Below are positions 8,274 to 15,590 of a stretch of DNA of 64,000 nucleotides, piece by piece. The notes below the pieces were generated by a model. That model made no database searches. It was not told where the DNA came from and saw only the letters and a list, made by a program, of their open reading frames with translations. The first letter of the stretch is position 1, and each line of letters starts with the position of its first letter. This DNA comes from a virus, in the IMG/VR virus record IMGVR_UViG_3300042545_000821, positions 1 to 64,000 of that record; one strand, given 5' to 3'. Made by a program: the position numbers and the translations under genes.

Positions 8274-8627
8274 TTATTTATTTCCTTTTCTTTTTGGCTT
8301 CGTATTTGCGGAGCTTTTTTTCTTATTCTTAACTGCTTCTTTTGCCTTAGCTTTTTGCATTTCGTGATCTTTTAAACTTTTTTCCTTTAAAGGGACAACC
8401 TTCATTTTGTTATTGACTTTAGGGCCTTTGGGATTATCCGGATTAGCCCCCGCACCAGCATAAGCTTTTTTAGGCTTTTCTTTTTCTCTAATAACTCGGC
8501 CAAAGTATTCACCGTCATTTTTATCGGGTTTAATGCCATAACTGCCTTTGCTAGGCGCTTTAGGCAGGCCAACACCAAACTTCTTCTTTGGGCCGTCATC
8601 ATCTGCTGAGGCTACTGCTGTTTTCAT
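8274..8627 (-). CDS. Lys-rich hypothetical protein, 117 aa
   Basis: Extremely Lys-rich, especially the C-terminal half (KAKAKEAVKNKKKSS), with a short Gly/Pro-rich segment around DNDGEYFGR-like acidic residues near the N-terminus (KNDGEYFGRVI). No family recognised. Probably disordered and nucleic-acid binding; inferred from charge. Confidence 0.65.
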   Translation of the reverse strand: MKTAVASADDDGPKKKFGVGLPKAPSKGSYGIKPDKNDGEYFGRVIREKEKPKKAYAGAGANPDNPKGPKVNNKMKVVPLKEKSLKDHEMQKAKAKEAVKNKKKSSANTKPKRKGNK

Positions 8628-8647
8628 GGTTCTATTTTTCCCTATTC

Positions 8648-8968
8648 TTATTGATCTGGCGCCTTAAACTTTTTGCGAACTTTGGCAATTCTGGGCCTTA
8701 TGACCTTTTTGCTTCGAGCTACAAATTTCTCACTATGTCGGTATTTAGATATAGCTGCGGGAGAACCAGGATTAATACCCATAGATTGTTTAGATACCCA
8801 AGGGGCTCGACGGGCTTGTTTTGACCAGCCGCTGCTCATAGACCCAGTGGTTGCACCGCCGGGAGCTAATCTAGCCTTTGCTTTTGGTGTTTGAGAAGCT
8901 TTGCTACCGCCTATTGCTCTAGGAGGTGCTTTAGGTTTAGGGGGTTTAGGAGCACTACCTTTCGCCAC
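8648..8968 (-). CDS. Basic Pro/Ala-rich hypothetical protein, 106 aa
   Basis: I place the start at GTG 8968 because GGGAGG lies eight bases upstream; a GTG at 8977 is too close to that site. The protein is a Lys-Pro-Ala chain (PKPPKPKAPP) with a C-terminal basic region RSKKVIRPRIAKVRKKFK. The start overlaps the end of the previous gene by 14 bases. Function unknown. Confidence 0.6.
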   Translation of the reverse strand: MAKGSAPKPPKPKAPPRAIGGSKASQTPKAKARLAPGGATTGSMSSGWSKQARRAPWVSKQSMGINPGSPAAISKYRHSEKFVARSKKVIRPRIAKVRKKFKAPDQ

Positions 8969-9137
8969 GAGATCCACCTCCCATTGCAGACTTAGCGTGT
9001 TTTTTATACATAAGATTTCGGCACTCTACACATAGCCCAGTATCCCCAGAGTAAAGAACCTCGAGGGGAGTCATTAGCTCATCGCATTTTGGACAGAACT
9101 TTGACCCAGAGTATACAGACTTAGTAGCGTATTCCAT
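8955..9137 (-). CDS. Small zinc-ribbon protein, 60 aa
   Basis: FCPKCDE near residue 14 and LCVECRN near residue 35 form a CxxC...CxxC zinc ribbon, followed by a basic helix (LMYKKHAK) and a Gly/Arg tail. Such single-domain ribbons bind nucleic acid or protein partners. It directly follows the thioredoxin gene's upstream neighbour in the same operon, with its ATG one base from the preceding stop. Confidence 0.75.
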   Translation of the reverse strand: MEYATKSVYSGSKFCPKCDELMTPLEVLYSGDTGLCVECRNLMYKKHAKSAMGGGSRGER

Positions 9138-9401
9138 TTAAACCTTCTGTCCAGCAAAGATCTCATCAATCTTTTCTACATCAAAGGCGCCGTCTATGCG
9201 GTTAACCATGTTGCCTCCGTTAAAAAAGATAAATGTAGGTACTGCCCCAACTCGGTTTATTTCTGCCGCGTCCTTATCTTCGTCAAAGTCAATCTTTACA
9301 TACTCAACTGTTGGGTTAGCTGTTAGATATTCCTCTATAAGAGGCTTCATCTGCTTGCAGTAGGTGCACCATTCAGCTGTAAAATGCCATAACTCTTTCA
9401 T
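9138..9401 (-). CDS. Thioredoxin-like protein
   Basis: 87 residues with the complete thioredoxin core: FTAEWCTYC (redox Cys12 and Cys15, an active site variant of WCGPC), the VKIDFDED strand, and the cis-proline loop AVPTFIFF. It would reduce disulfides in the cytoplasm; the obvious partner is the class II ribonucleotide reductase at the left edge. The start is ATG 9401, which forms TGATG with the upstream stop; a GTG three bases earlier is possible. The Thr-Tyr pair between the cysteines suggests glutaredoxin-like or specialised redox behaviour, which is inference. Confidence 0.9.
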   Translation of the reverse strand: MKELWHFTAEWCTYCKQMKPLIEEYLTANPTVEYVKIDFDEDKDAAEINRVGAVPTFIFFNGGNMVNRIDGAFDVEKIDEIFAGQKV

Positions 9402-9769
9402 CACCAGAATCCTTGGTCTTGTGCGTTACGCAGGGTTCCTTGGTAGCCTGCTTGGGATGCAGTAAAGTCTACCCTAGTTGGCTGGAAGGTTTCATCCACA
9501 TTCATAACGTCGCGTATACCAAGAACTCGGGTACGATACCCAAATCTAGGTGGGAGCATCTGTATAGTAGGTATAGTTGGTCGTACCAAACGCTGTAAAG
9601 CGTGGCCCGGCATAGTTACAGAGTTTAGCGCTTGCGAAATAAGCTGCTCTTGCTTATTAGCAAAAGGGCCCATATAGTCATAACGAATACCAAGATCTTC
9701 TTCTTCATTGCGAGTTCCTACAATTTGTCGAGGTTTAGTATGGTCATAGATGGAGTCTTGTGAGTTCAC
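9401..9769 (-). CDS. Hypothetical protein, 122 aa
   Basis: Not recognised. The start is GTG 9769, overlapping the upstream stop as GTGA. Composition is that of a globular or virion protein, with aromatic and Pro-rich segments (GIRYDYMGPF, PTIPTIQMLPPRFGYRTR). Possibly structural, since the protein at 10028-10573 has similar style and lies in the same operon. Confidence 0.65.
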   Translation of the reverse strand: MNSQDSIYDHTKPRQIVGTRNEEEDLGIRYDYMGPFANKQEQLISQALNSVTMPGHALQRLVRPTIPTIQMLPPRFGYRTRVLGIRDVMNVDETFQPTRVDFTASQAGYQGTLRNAQDQGFW

Positions 9770-10026
9770 TTAACTTGACCGCCTTCAAAATTAGCAGTGT
9801 CATTTTTTCGTGAACGAGGGGGTTTTCTAGGTGCAAGAGGTATTCCCTGACTTAACTTACCAAGCACGCTTTCAATCTCTGATTGAGAATATCTTTTGTG
9901 GCCTCCCGGGCTTACGCCTACACCTTTTAAATTTACAGCATGACGACGTACAGTCTTTGGGCTAACACGCCATTTTTTTGCAACTTCTCGTGTAGTGTAA
10001 AAGGGCTCGTCGTTTTCTAGTGCCAT
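9766..10026 (-). CDS. MerR/excisionase-type helix-turn-helix protein
   Basis: 86 residues from ATG 10026, which lies one base after the upstream stop and is preceded by GGA; a longer start at 10068 would overlap the neighbour. Residues 9-45, FYTTREVAKKWRVSPKTVRRHAVNLKG, form a helix-turn-helix followed by a basic wing (GHKRYSQSEI), the layout of excisionase and MerR-family DNA binders. The C-terminus is basic and unstructured. No integrase is in the window, so a role as transcriptional regulator is more likely than excision. Confidence 0.8.
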   Translation of the reverse strand: MALENDEPFYTTREVAKKWRVSPKTVRRHAVNLKGVGVSPGGHKRYSQSEIESVLGKLSQGIPLAPRKPPRSRKNDTANFEGGQVK

Positions 10027-10027
10027 A

Positions 10028-10573
10028 TTAATTCCAATGTGGTCGTAAGTGAGAGAACTGCTGAGCAAGTCTAGGATTAAACTCTGCAGGCACGTTTGCT
10101 GAGATATTAGCTTTACCGTCGTTTACCAATTTAGGGGCCGGAGCTAGGTTCTGATTTGGGGTGTATCGAGGAATGGTCATAGTAATTGCGCCGTCATTTT
10201 CAGCCATAGAGTAAAGATTTTGTTTTACTCTACGATCTGGGCGTAAATCTTCTGGCCACATATATTGACCTGGATCAATGCGCTCGCCTTTGTGTACTCC
10301 ACGTTGGTAAGCGCGTTGATTTGTTCTGTTCTTTAAAGAATCTAATACTGTATCTGATACAGCGTAAGGTTTGCCTTTATCATCACGGCGTGAACGTATA
10401 GTTCCTAGATAGCCGTCTGGGTATTCCGCTTGTGGAACACGACCAATACCTAAGCGCTGGTAGTCAAGGTCGCTTCGTGGTACCACTGGGGTACCATTTC
10501 CACCAGTGGTGGTGTAAGCGCCTTGATAACCATTAGCACCAAGGTATTGCCAGTTTTGATGTGATTGAGGCAT
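10028..10573 (-). CDS. Hypothetical protein, possibly virion-associated, 181 aa
   Basis: Not recognised. Rich in Gly, Asn, Tyr and Arg, with the central ERIDPGQYMWPEDLRPDRRVKQ-like region probably helical and long loops on both sides. No membrane segment, cysteines or catalytic motif. Its neighbours are an HTH regulator and membrane proteins, which gives no firm clue. Confidence 0.6.
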   Translation of the reverse strand: MPQSHQNWQYLGANGYQGAYTTTGGNGTPVVPRSDLDYQRLGIGRVPQAEYPDGYLGTIRSRRDDKGKPYAVSDTVLDSLKNRTNQRAYQRGVHKGERIDPGQYMWPEDLRPDRRVKQNLYSMAENDGAITMTIPRYTPNQNLAPAPKLVNDGKANISANVPAEFNPRLAQQFSHLRPHWN

Positions 10574-10591
10574 GCCTTAAGTTTACTTCTT

Positions 10592-10870
10592 CTACTTAGC
10601 TTTGGCTTTCTTAGCGGCCTTCTTATTTGAGTTTGCCAAAACAGCAGCTAATTGCTTCTCAACCTCAGGCAAAGCGAGCTTTACAAGACCAAATGCTGGG
10701 TCCTTTGGGTTTACGGCGCGAATTGCTACTGGCAGGATTGCTGCTAGTCCGGCTGCGATGAGTCCCTTTGGGTCAGTGTTTCCAGTGCTCCATAGAGCTA
10801 CGGCTGCTGCAAGAAATGAGCGCCCATATGATGCGAGCATTGCTATGATTTTTGGATCTAGCTTCTTCAT
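10592..10870 (-). CDS. Small membrane protein, holin candidate
   Basis: 92 residues. Two hydrophobic segments, about residues 13-28 (SYGRSFLAAAVALWS) and 37-54 (GLIAAGLAAILPVAIRAV), separated by a short polar turn, and a Lys/Ala-rich cytoplasmic tail (KKAAKKAKAK). This is the layout of many phage holins. The neighbour at 10873-11115 has one membrane segment plus a coiled coil, and holin-type genes are often paired this way. No endolysin gene is adjacent, so the lysis role is inferred only from topology. Confidence 0.6.
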   Translation of the reverse strand: MKKLDPKIIAMLASYGRSFLAAAVALWSTGNTDPKGLIAAGLAAILPVAIRAVNPKDPAFGLVKLALPEVEKQLAAVLANSNKKAAKKAKAK

Positions 10871-10872
10871 GA

Positions 10873-11115
10873 TTATTCCTTATCTACTTTCTTTACTAAT
10901 ATAGTAAAGAGATCATCTAACCTTTTTGATTGAGCTTCTTGACTTTTTTCTAGACGATTAACTGCGTCCTTAACTGAACTGCCCCCGTTTGGTTTTAATT
11001 CTGAGAAGTAATCAACAACAAGTCTTTTTACCATTCTAGTAACCCTCAACTCTAATATTCCAAGAATTGTAAAGGTTCCAATAACTGCGGTAAAAGCGAA
11101 CTCAACATTAGACAT
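10873..11115 (-). CDS. Membrane-anchored coiled-coil protein
   Basis: 80 residues. An N-terminal membrane segment at about residues 6-23 (FAFTAVIGTFTILGILEL) is followed by a basic juxtamembrane part and a C-terminal helix with heptad-like spacing (VKDAVNRLEKSQEAQSKRLDDLFTIL). Its stop is two bases from the next gene's start. It may be a second holin, an antiholin or an anchoring protein of a lysis cassette. Confidence 0.65.
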   Translation of the reverse strand: MSNVEFAFTAVIGTFTILGILELRVTRMVKRLVVDYFSELKPNGGSSVKDAVNRLEKSQEAQSKRLDDLFTILVKKVDKE

Positions 11116-11141
11116 TAAGTTATCCTAAAAGTAAGGGGCAG

Positions 11142-11167
11142 GTGTACTGGCCTATCATGCAGTACAC
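11142..11167 (-). other. Intergenic hairpin
   Basis: GTGTACTG (11142-11149) and CAGTACAC (11160-11167) pair perfectly around a ten-base loop in the 74-base gap between the metallophosphoesterase and the membrane protein genes. No T-run follows on the minus strand, so it is not a standard terminator. It could be an RNA processing or stability element, or a dyad operator for a protein. Confidence 0.4.
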
Positions 11168-11189
11168 GTGGTCAGTACGTCACGCTAAA

Positions 11190-12353
11190 CTAGGTAAGAA
11201 CTATTAATTCTCTTCTAGGATCTACGCCGTCTCCTACAACCATAGACACTATTCCTGGAGCGCTTTCTAGCCCAGACTTATCTCTAAACCAAGCAGATCC
11301 GTTATCCATTGCAGGGTTTTGTACAAATAATCTAGGGCCAACGCTTTGGGCGTGGTAATGGTGGTAGTGCCCAACGTTTAGTATGTCAGCCTGCGCTACA
11401 GCACATCGACCCATAGCTTGACCTCCCCACCATTTAATCATGTCACGAGCTTGATGGCCATGAGCCATGCCGTACATGACCCCACTTAAATTCACAGCTA
11501 TAGTCATGTCATCTGCTGCAGGATATCTAAACTCTACGCGATCTCGCAAAAAATCGTTTTCTTTACAAATATCTTCAACTTGAGAGACTACTTCAATCTG
11601 CCAAGAGTCTTCTGGCCTACCTAATAAAAATCTTTGAACTTCATCATGGTTCCCAGGAACAACCGGAATAATAAGCTTTGGTGATAGAGGAGCTAATGCC
11701 TTGACTTGAGCTAGTAACATTCTACGACCAACGCGTACCTGCTCTGATACGCCAATATCGTGTCGACCCATTACTTTACCTTTTTGACTTGTCATTCCTT
11801 CAATACAGTCACCGAGTTGTGGTAATGCAATTTGACCAATGGAATACTTTTTTGCTAAATACTTGTGATGATCTACTGCAGAATTAAAAGATTTTAATAC
11901 TCTATCTATAATTGATGGGGTGTCGTCTTTTCCATATTGAGTGTCGCCTATGCTGTATACAGCTGTTAAATCTCCTGAAGCAGATACAACTTTACTTGGC
12001 GACCACTTAGTTATTCCCATTAACAATTGTTCTAAATCATAATCAGGTCTGGTATTTACTCTCGAAGGAACTACATTGACTCTAAATGACTCTAACCAAT
12101 CACCGTTAAACGTTTGCCAACGTGATCTACGATGAGAAACTACTACCCACTCTGCTGGGTCTAGTTTTGCCTCTATTAATATTTCTTCTGCGCCGGGAGT
12201 ATTACCATCTGGTCTTGGAGTTGAAATAACAAAGCCACCCTCTGTACCTATTTCAGAACGTGGTCGCCACGCTTCTGGAATATTTTTGTTGGCTTTATCT
12301 GAACCTTGATTACCAGCTTGAATTATTGAATCATAATCATCTGCTAAAGACAT
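11190..12353 (-). CDS. Calcineurin-type metallophosphoesterase
   Basis: 387 residues. The metal-binding motifs occur in family order: SIGDTQYG (D-x-Q, taking the place of the usual D-x-H), LGDCIEG (GD), VPGNHDE (GNH[DE]), MAHGHQ (H) and GHYHHYH (GHxH). Proteins of this family hydrolyse phosphodiesters or phosphomonoesters and are common in actinophages, where the substrate is mostly unknown. The N-terminal 110 residues form a separate domain with WVVVSHRRSRWQTFNGDWLESFRV. ATG 12353 is chosen because AAGGAG lies seven bases upstream; a TTG at 12359 is too close to that site. The start overlaps the end of the upstream small gene. Confidence 0.85.
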   Translation of the reverse strand: MSLADDYDSIIQAGNQGSDKANKNIPEAWRPRSEIGTEGGFVISTPRPDGNTPGAEEILIEAKLDPAEWVVVSHRRSRWQTFNGDWLESFRVNVVPSRVNTRPDYDLEQLLMGITKWSPSKVVSASGDLTAVYSIGDTQYGKDDTPSIIDRVLKSFNSAVDHHKYLAKKYSIGQIALPQLGDCIEGMTSQKGKVMGRHDIGVSEQVRVGRRMLLAQVKALAPLSPKLIIPVVPGNHDEVQRFLLGRPEDSWQIEVVSQVEDICKENDFLRDRVEFRYPAADDMTIAVNLSGVMYGMAHGHQARDMIKWWGGQAMGRCAVAQADILNVGHYHHYHAQSVGPRLFVQNPAMDNGSAWFRDKSGLESAPGIVSMVVGDGVDPRRELIVLT

Positions 12354-12577
12354 ACACAATCTCCTTGTCGGTGGTCACGAACAGCGGTTTTGCCAAACGT
12401 GCCGCCAGCACGACGGAGCAATAAAAATAAATCTTTTGTACTTAGGTCGTCATCTTCTATGGCGAGGTCTAATGCTTTTTTATCTTCTTCAGAAAGGGTA
12501 GCTGCCCATTGCCCTACAATACAGGCTTTTGAAATGCCTATTGTTTTTACTTCTGCGTAAAGATCTTGCAACGACAT
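12344..12577 (-). CDS. Small actinophage DNA-binding-like protein
   Basis: 77 residues from ATG 12577, which has GGAGG five bases upstream (a TTG at 12589 overlaps that site and is rejected). The sequence CIVGQWAATLSEEDKKAL, then STKDLFLLLRRAGGTFGKTAVRDHRQGDCVCL, follows a pattern I know from many actinophage small proteins: a C-x-V-G-x-W start, helices, then an R-H-x-x-G-x-C-x-C end. These are usually annotated as helix-turn-helix proteins. The role is unknown. Overlaps the metallophosphoesterase gene by 10 bases. Confidence 0.7.
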   Translation of the reverse strand: MSLQDLYAEVKTIGISKACIVGQWAATLSEEDKKALDLAIEDDDLSTKDLFLLLRRAGGTFGKTAVRDHRQGDCVCL

Positions 12578-12608
12578 ATCTTCCTCCAAATTTAGTCCAA
12601 TTGCAGTA

Positions 12609-12639
12609 CTAGGCCCTAGAGGAGTCCTCTAAGACCTAG
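12609..12639 (-). terminator. Intergenic stem-loop, possible weak terminator
   Basis: CTAGGCCCTAGAGGA pairs with TCCTCTAAGACCTAG with two mismatches, giving a long stem with a very tight turn in the 67-base gap. It ends the transcript of the gene at 12657-13025. On the minus strand no U-run follows, so termination would need a factor. It contains CTAGGCC, also found in two other intergenic gaps. Confidence 0.4.
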
Positions 12640-12656
12640 CACTAGCATACAACGAA

Positions 12657-13025
12657 TTAGTAAGAAGTGCTAGCTCCATCGCTGAAGTTAGGATTAGTAC
12701 GCATTGTTGCAGATTTAAAGATTCGACCATTAGCTTGAGTAAAGCCCGCCTCAGGAGAGGTTTGCTTCATGTAGTTAGAGCTAATCCGGTACTGAGCTCC
12801 CTGACGGTCTGAGTTAGACGCTGGTACGTTACTACGAATACCCATAGGCTGTGCGTACGGGTCGCCAGCTGCTGTGTTCTTCTTTTTAATAAGTGTGCCA
12901 GCTTGTGGTGACGCGGATGGAGAAGTAAACTTAACTCCATCTTTGTTCATAGGCTTACGTGGTGCGCCAGTCTTTGCCATTCCGGCTAAAGATTCCTCTG
13001 GGCTAGGATTTGATGATTTGGCCAT
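12657..13025 (-). CDS. Hypothetical protein, 122 aa
   Basis: Not recognised. Begins MAKSSNPSPEESLAGMAKTGAPRK-like and is rich in Ser, Ala, Asn, Gln and Lys throughout, so it is probably disordered. Its style resembles the small basic proteins at 6-9 kb. It is the last gene before the 12.6 kb hairpin. Confidence 0.65.
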   Translation of the reverse strand: MAKSSNPSPEESLAGMAKTGAPRKPMNKDGVKFTSPSASPQAGTLIKKKNTAAGDPYAQPMGIRSNVPASNSDRQGAQYRISSNYMKQTSPEAGFTQANGRIFKSATMRTNPNFSDGASTSY

Positions 13026-13062
13026 ATCTACTTCCTTTAAGGTTGAGTTGAGATCTCAGAAA

Positions 13063-13344
13063 CTAGTTTACGCTAATTGTAAAAACTATGGCGCTAATCT
13101 GCCCGTCTCTTGAATCTACCGTAGTAAATCCTGGGCGGCAAGTTAGGTCAAGTCCTCTAGGAGCAACGTAACCCCTAGCAATAGCCATTGCTTTAACAGC
13201 TTGGTTTACTGCAGAAGCCCCAACAGCACGTAATTTTACGGTTGGGTTTTCATACAGGGCGTGGGCTATAGCTGACCCCACAGATTGAGCATTAGACCCT
13301 GCGCTTACACGCAAGAACTTTTCTTCTTCGTTTTGGTCTGTCAC
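13063..13344 (-). CDS. SpoVS-like protein (Alba-type fold)
   Basis: 93 residues that match Stage V sporulation protein S over nearly the full length: LRVSAGSNAQSVGSAIAHAL, then VKLRAVGASAVNQAVKAMAIA and RGYVAP, then LTCRPGFTTV. SpoVS of sporulating Firmicutes affects spore coat and septation, and the fold is related to Alba nucleic-acid-binding proteins; homologues occur in non-sporulating bacteria and phages. Here a DNA- or RNA-binding or host-regulatory role is inferred. It lies beside the RuvC-like resolvase gene with a 49-base gap. Confidence 0.9.
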   Translation of the reverse strand: MTDQNEEEKFLRVSAGSNAQSVGSAIAHALYENPTVKLRAVGASAVNQAVKAMAIARGYVAPRGLDLTCRPGFTTVDSRDGQISAIVFTISVN

Positions 13345-13393
13345 AAGTAGTGTTCCTTTGGTATCGATTAGTAATCGCCCTCAGGAATAAGTA

Positions 13394-13993
13394 TTAAGGC
13401 TTTTCTCTATATTTGGGGTCTAAAACGTTTTTTATTATCTGCTTTTCATAGGCCAGATCAGCTTCCCCCGCCGCTAGTCTAGCTAGGGAATAAGAGTCTG
13501 CAGCGTTGTCATCCATGAACTCAACCCCCCACTTCTTGTATACATTGAGGAGAATCTGGTTTTTTTGTACTCCGGTTCCTTTACCGGTTACATACTTCTT
13601 AAGAACTGATGGAGGAATTATTAAAGGGTATTTAGCGTCGTCTACATTATAGAACCAGCACTTCAACTCTAACTTGACCATACCGCCAAGTTCTCCCGCC
13701 ATATGGGCCATCTGAGCTCCGTAGGAGTATCCCTCCATGGCCGCACCCTTTACATTAATAACCCGATCTCCCAGGAAATCACCAACGAAAGCCTGTATTG
13801 AGGATAGGCGTTCTACGCCACGCCCCTGTCCCTGGAACACCTCGGTGTAATAAGCTCCGTCTTTTGAATAAGCGGTTATAGCGAATCCACTATATGACTG
13901 ATCTATACCTATGTACTTATCGCACGGATGGTCTAATGGTAATCCACCGTCAATTATCTTAGGATTCTGTTTTGGCACGACGCTCGCGCTCAT
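13394..13993 (-). CDS. RuvC-like Holliday junction resolvase
   Basis: 199 residues with an RNase H fold signature: YIGIDQSYSGFAIT (catalytic Asp31), a later AMEGYSYG strand (Glu), and MDDNAADSYSLARLA (acidic pair plus helix), the same order as RuvC and phage resolvases. It would cut branched recombination intermediates, or debranch DNA before packaging. The neighbourhood (RecA, Cas4-like and Hjc-like nucleases) supports this. The ATG at 13993 overlaps the previous gene by 35 bases and has no clear ribosome site; a GTG at 13978 is an alternative. Confidence 0.8.
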   Translation of the reverse strand: MSASVVPKQNPKIIDGGLPLDHPCDKYIGIDQSYSGFAITAYSKDGAYYTEVFQGQGRGVERLSSIQAFVGDFLGDRVINVKGAAMEGYSYGAQMAHMAGELGGMVKLELKCWFYNVDDAKYPLIIPPSVLKKYVTGKGTGVQKNQILLNVYKKWGVEFMDDNAADSYSLARLAAGEADLAYEKQIIKNVLDPKYREKP

Positions 13994-14258
13994 CTATAAC
14001 CATCTGCACTGTGCCAAAGTATCCGGCACCATCTACAAGGTTATCTCGCTTAGGTAAATAAGATTCCCTAGCTAACTTTACTCCGACCATACAGAGTCCG
14101 ACTTGTTCAGGGGTGACTTCTCGCCCCAGTACAACAGACCAGATAGCAGCAATGCGGCTGAAATTATCCAAAGGGTGGTCGTAGCTAGAGTTACGATCAC
14201 TAGTGATGAGGCGTTGGGCTTCTTCAAGGATAGTCTCATGGGGTGAATTTTCTAGCAC
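13959..14258 (-). CDS. DUF6378-like protein
   Basis: 99 residues. ILEEAQRLITSDRNSSYDHPLDNFSRIAAIW and later GLCMVGVKLARESYLPKRDNLVDGAGYF match a phage family I know as DUF6378, often beside recombination or nucleotide genes; its function is not established, although a helical MazG-like layout has been suggested. I place the start at GTG 14258 after GGAGGAGGG, so that the protein begins just before the conserved ILEEA. An ATG at 14333 would add 25 residues and overlap the neighbour by 98 bases. Confidence 0.7.
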   Translation of the reverse strand: MLENSPHETILEEAQRLITSDRNSSYDHPLDNFSRIAAIWSVVLGREVTPEQVGLCMVGVKLARESYLPKRDNLVDGAGYFGTVQMVIDERERRAKTES

Positions 14259-14718
14259 GAGATCTAAACCCTCCTCCATCTGAAGTGCGTCGTGTAAGTT
14301 CTCTTGATACAACTTGCGAATCTCTTTCAACATTTTCCGCCCTCGTTTCTAGTAACTTTCTAAATGCGTACTTAATATCTAAATCATGTTTAAGCTCTTC
14401 AACTTCTGGGCTAATAGTAATAGTTGCTTTAGCAACAGCAACCCTGTCATTTTTTCCGCCTTGCCAATTATCTATCATGCACCTAGCTTCAACAGAGTCT
14501 ACCGCCCTCTCAGCCTCTCGCTCATTTATTACTGCTATTGCCCTAGCTCCAGATAAATGATCATTCCATTGAGTAAACTGAACAAAGAGATCCATAAGAC
14601 CTTCGTCATCTAACTCTGTTATATCCCTAGGTAAATTTGGTATTTCAAAATCTGGCTTTGCTGAAAGTGTTATGCCTAATTCAGATAACGACTCTAATAC
14701 TTTTCTACTGATGCTCAT
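14236..14718 (-). CDS. Hypothetical recombination-operon protein, 160 aa
   Basis: Not recognised. All-helical with a probable coiled coil (EVEELKHDLDIKYAFRKLLETRAENVERDSQVVSREL-like region, residues about 105-145) and a basic C-terminal tail rich in Arg and Ser. Its ATG overlaps the stop of the nuclease gene as ATGA. Position between nuclease and resolvase suggests an accessory role in recombination, similar in style to mediator proteins; this is inference. Confidence 0.6.
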   Translation of the reverse strand: MSISRKVLESLSELGITLSAKPDFEIPNLPRDITELDDEGLMDLFVQFTQWNDHLSGARAIAVINEREAERAVDSVEARCMIDNWQGGKNDRVAVAKATITISPEVEELKHDLDIKYAFRKLLETRAENVERDSQVVSRELTRRTSDGGGFRSRARKFTP

Positions 14719-15590
14719 TTATCCCCCTTAAATGGCTCACAACGTTTGCAGCCCTTTGTTGCGTCAATACTACACACAGGCGGCCTATTATTGTCTACCG
14801 CCCACACTACGTCAAGTGCGTTGTCAAAGATCTCTTTTACGAACTCAGGGTTGTAGGCAACAGAAAACTCTTTATAGTCTTGGTTTGACTTTAACTCGTA
14901 GATAAAAACTATTTCTTCTGGCGCAGACTCTAGAGTGCCCTCTTCAACCATAAGGTGGGCTAGGTGTAGGTATACCTGTCCTTGGAGTATATGTGATCTA
15001 AATGGTTGCCTAATATTTTTCCAAGCAGCGTCTAGATCAGCACCGCCGTTAAATAGGGCTGGCATCTCCATACGAATTGTTCCAGGACCTACTGACTTAA
15101 TCTCTATTAGAAAGTCTTCCCCGAGTCCCTTTACCCAACCATCAGAATGGCCTGAGATTCTGTGCTTTGGGCTAGATAAAGGGACTTCTCGATACTCATA
15201 AATACTTGTGCCAAGGTTAACCTCGTCAGAGACACCCCAGACATACTTATTGTCTGTATCGCAATACCATTTGCCATAAAGGACGCCCATATCGTTTAAC
15301 CAGCCCTGCCACTTGGCGTGAACAGAATGGCCAACACTAAATATAGAACTAAGTCTGAGAGTAGGCTTCTCTCTAACCTCAACATAATTTCCATTTAATG
15401 CGTGATAGGCTGCAAGAGCGCACCACTCAGGTTTAATTATGTCAGAGGGGTGGAGCACGTCCTGCGAACGCTCATCAAAAGGTTGAGCAAGCATATGACG
15501 TTCCATATACCCCAATAAACGAGTCTCTCGCTTATTAGCATCTAAGAAAGCTTTAAGCTTCTTACTAGAGACTGTTTGAGATTTTGCCAC
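14715..15590 (-). CDS. RecB/Cas4-like PD-(D/E)XK nuclease with Fe-S cysteines
   Basis: 291 residues. The nuclease core shows HAKWQGW (His of the family's motif), GHSDGWVKG (Asp), FLIEIKSVGPG (E-x-K) and LQGQVYLHLA (the Q-x-x-x-Y motif). One cysteine before the core (EWCALAAY) and three after it (PVCSIDATKGCKRCEP, C-x7-C-x2-C) match the four Fe-S ligands of Cas4 and AddB-type exonucleases. It probably resects or degrades DNA ends in recombination-dependent replication. There is no CRISPR in the window, so a Cas4 role in spacer acquisition is not supported. Confidence 0.85.
   Translation of the reverse strand: MAKSQTVSSKKLKAFLDANKRETRLLGYMERHMLAQPFDERSQDVLHPSDIIKPEWCALAAYHALNGNYVEVREKPTLRLSSIFSVGHSVHAKWQGWLNDMGVLYGKWYCDTDNKYVWGVSDEVNLGTSIYEYREVPLSSPKHRISGHSDGWVKGLGEDFLIEIKSVGPGTIRMEMPALFNGGADLDAAWKNIRQPFRSHILQGQVYLHLAHLMVEEGTLESAPEEIVFIYELKSNQDYKEFSVAYNPEFVKEIFDNALDVVWAVDNNRPPVCSIDATKGCKRCEPFKGDK

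Noticed and set aside
7887-8375. Hydrophobic plus-strand frames over 7.9-8.4 kb
   Set aside because: Same artefact of Lys-rich genes on the minus strand.
9766-10026. Excisionase and temperate lifestyle
   Set aside because: Only the HTH suggests it; no integrase, repressor pair or attachment site is visible here.
14715-15590. Cas4 with a CRISPR role
   Set aside because: No repeats, Cas1 or Cas2 in the window; a recombination exonuclease fits the neighbours better.
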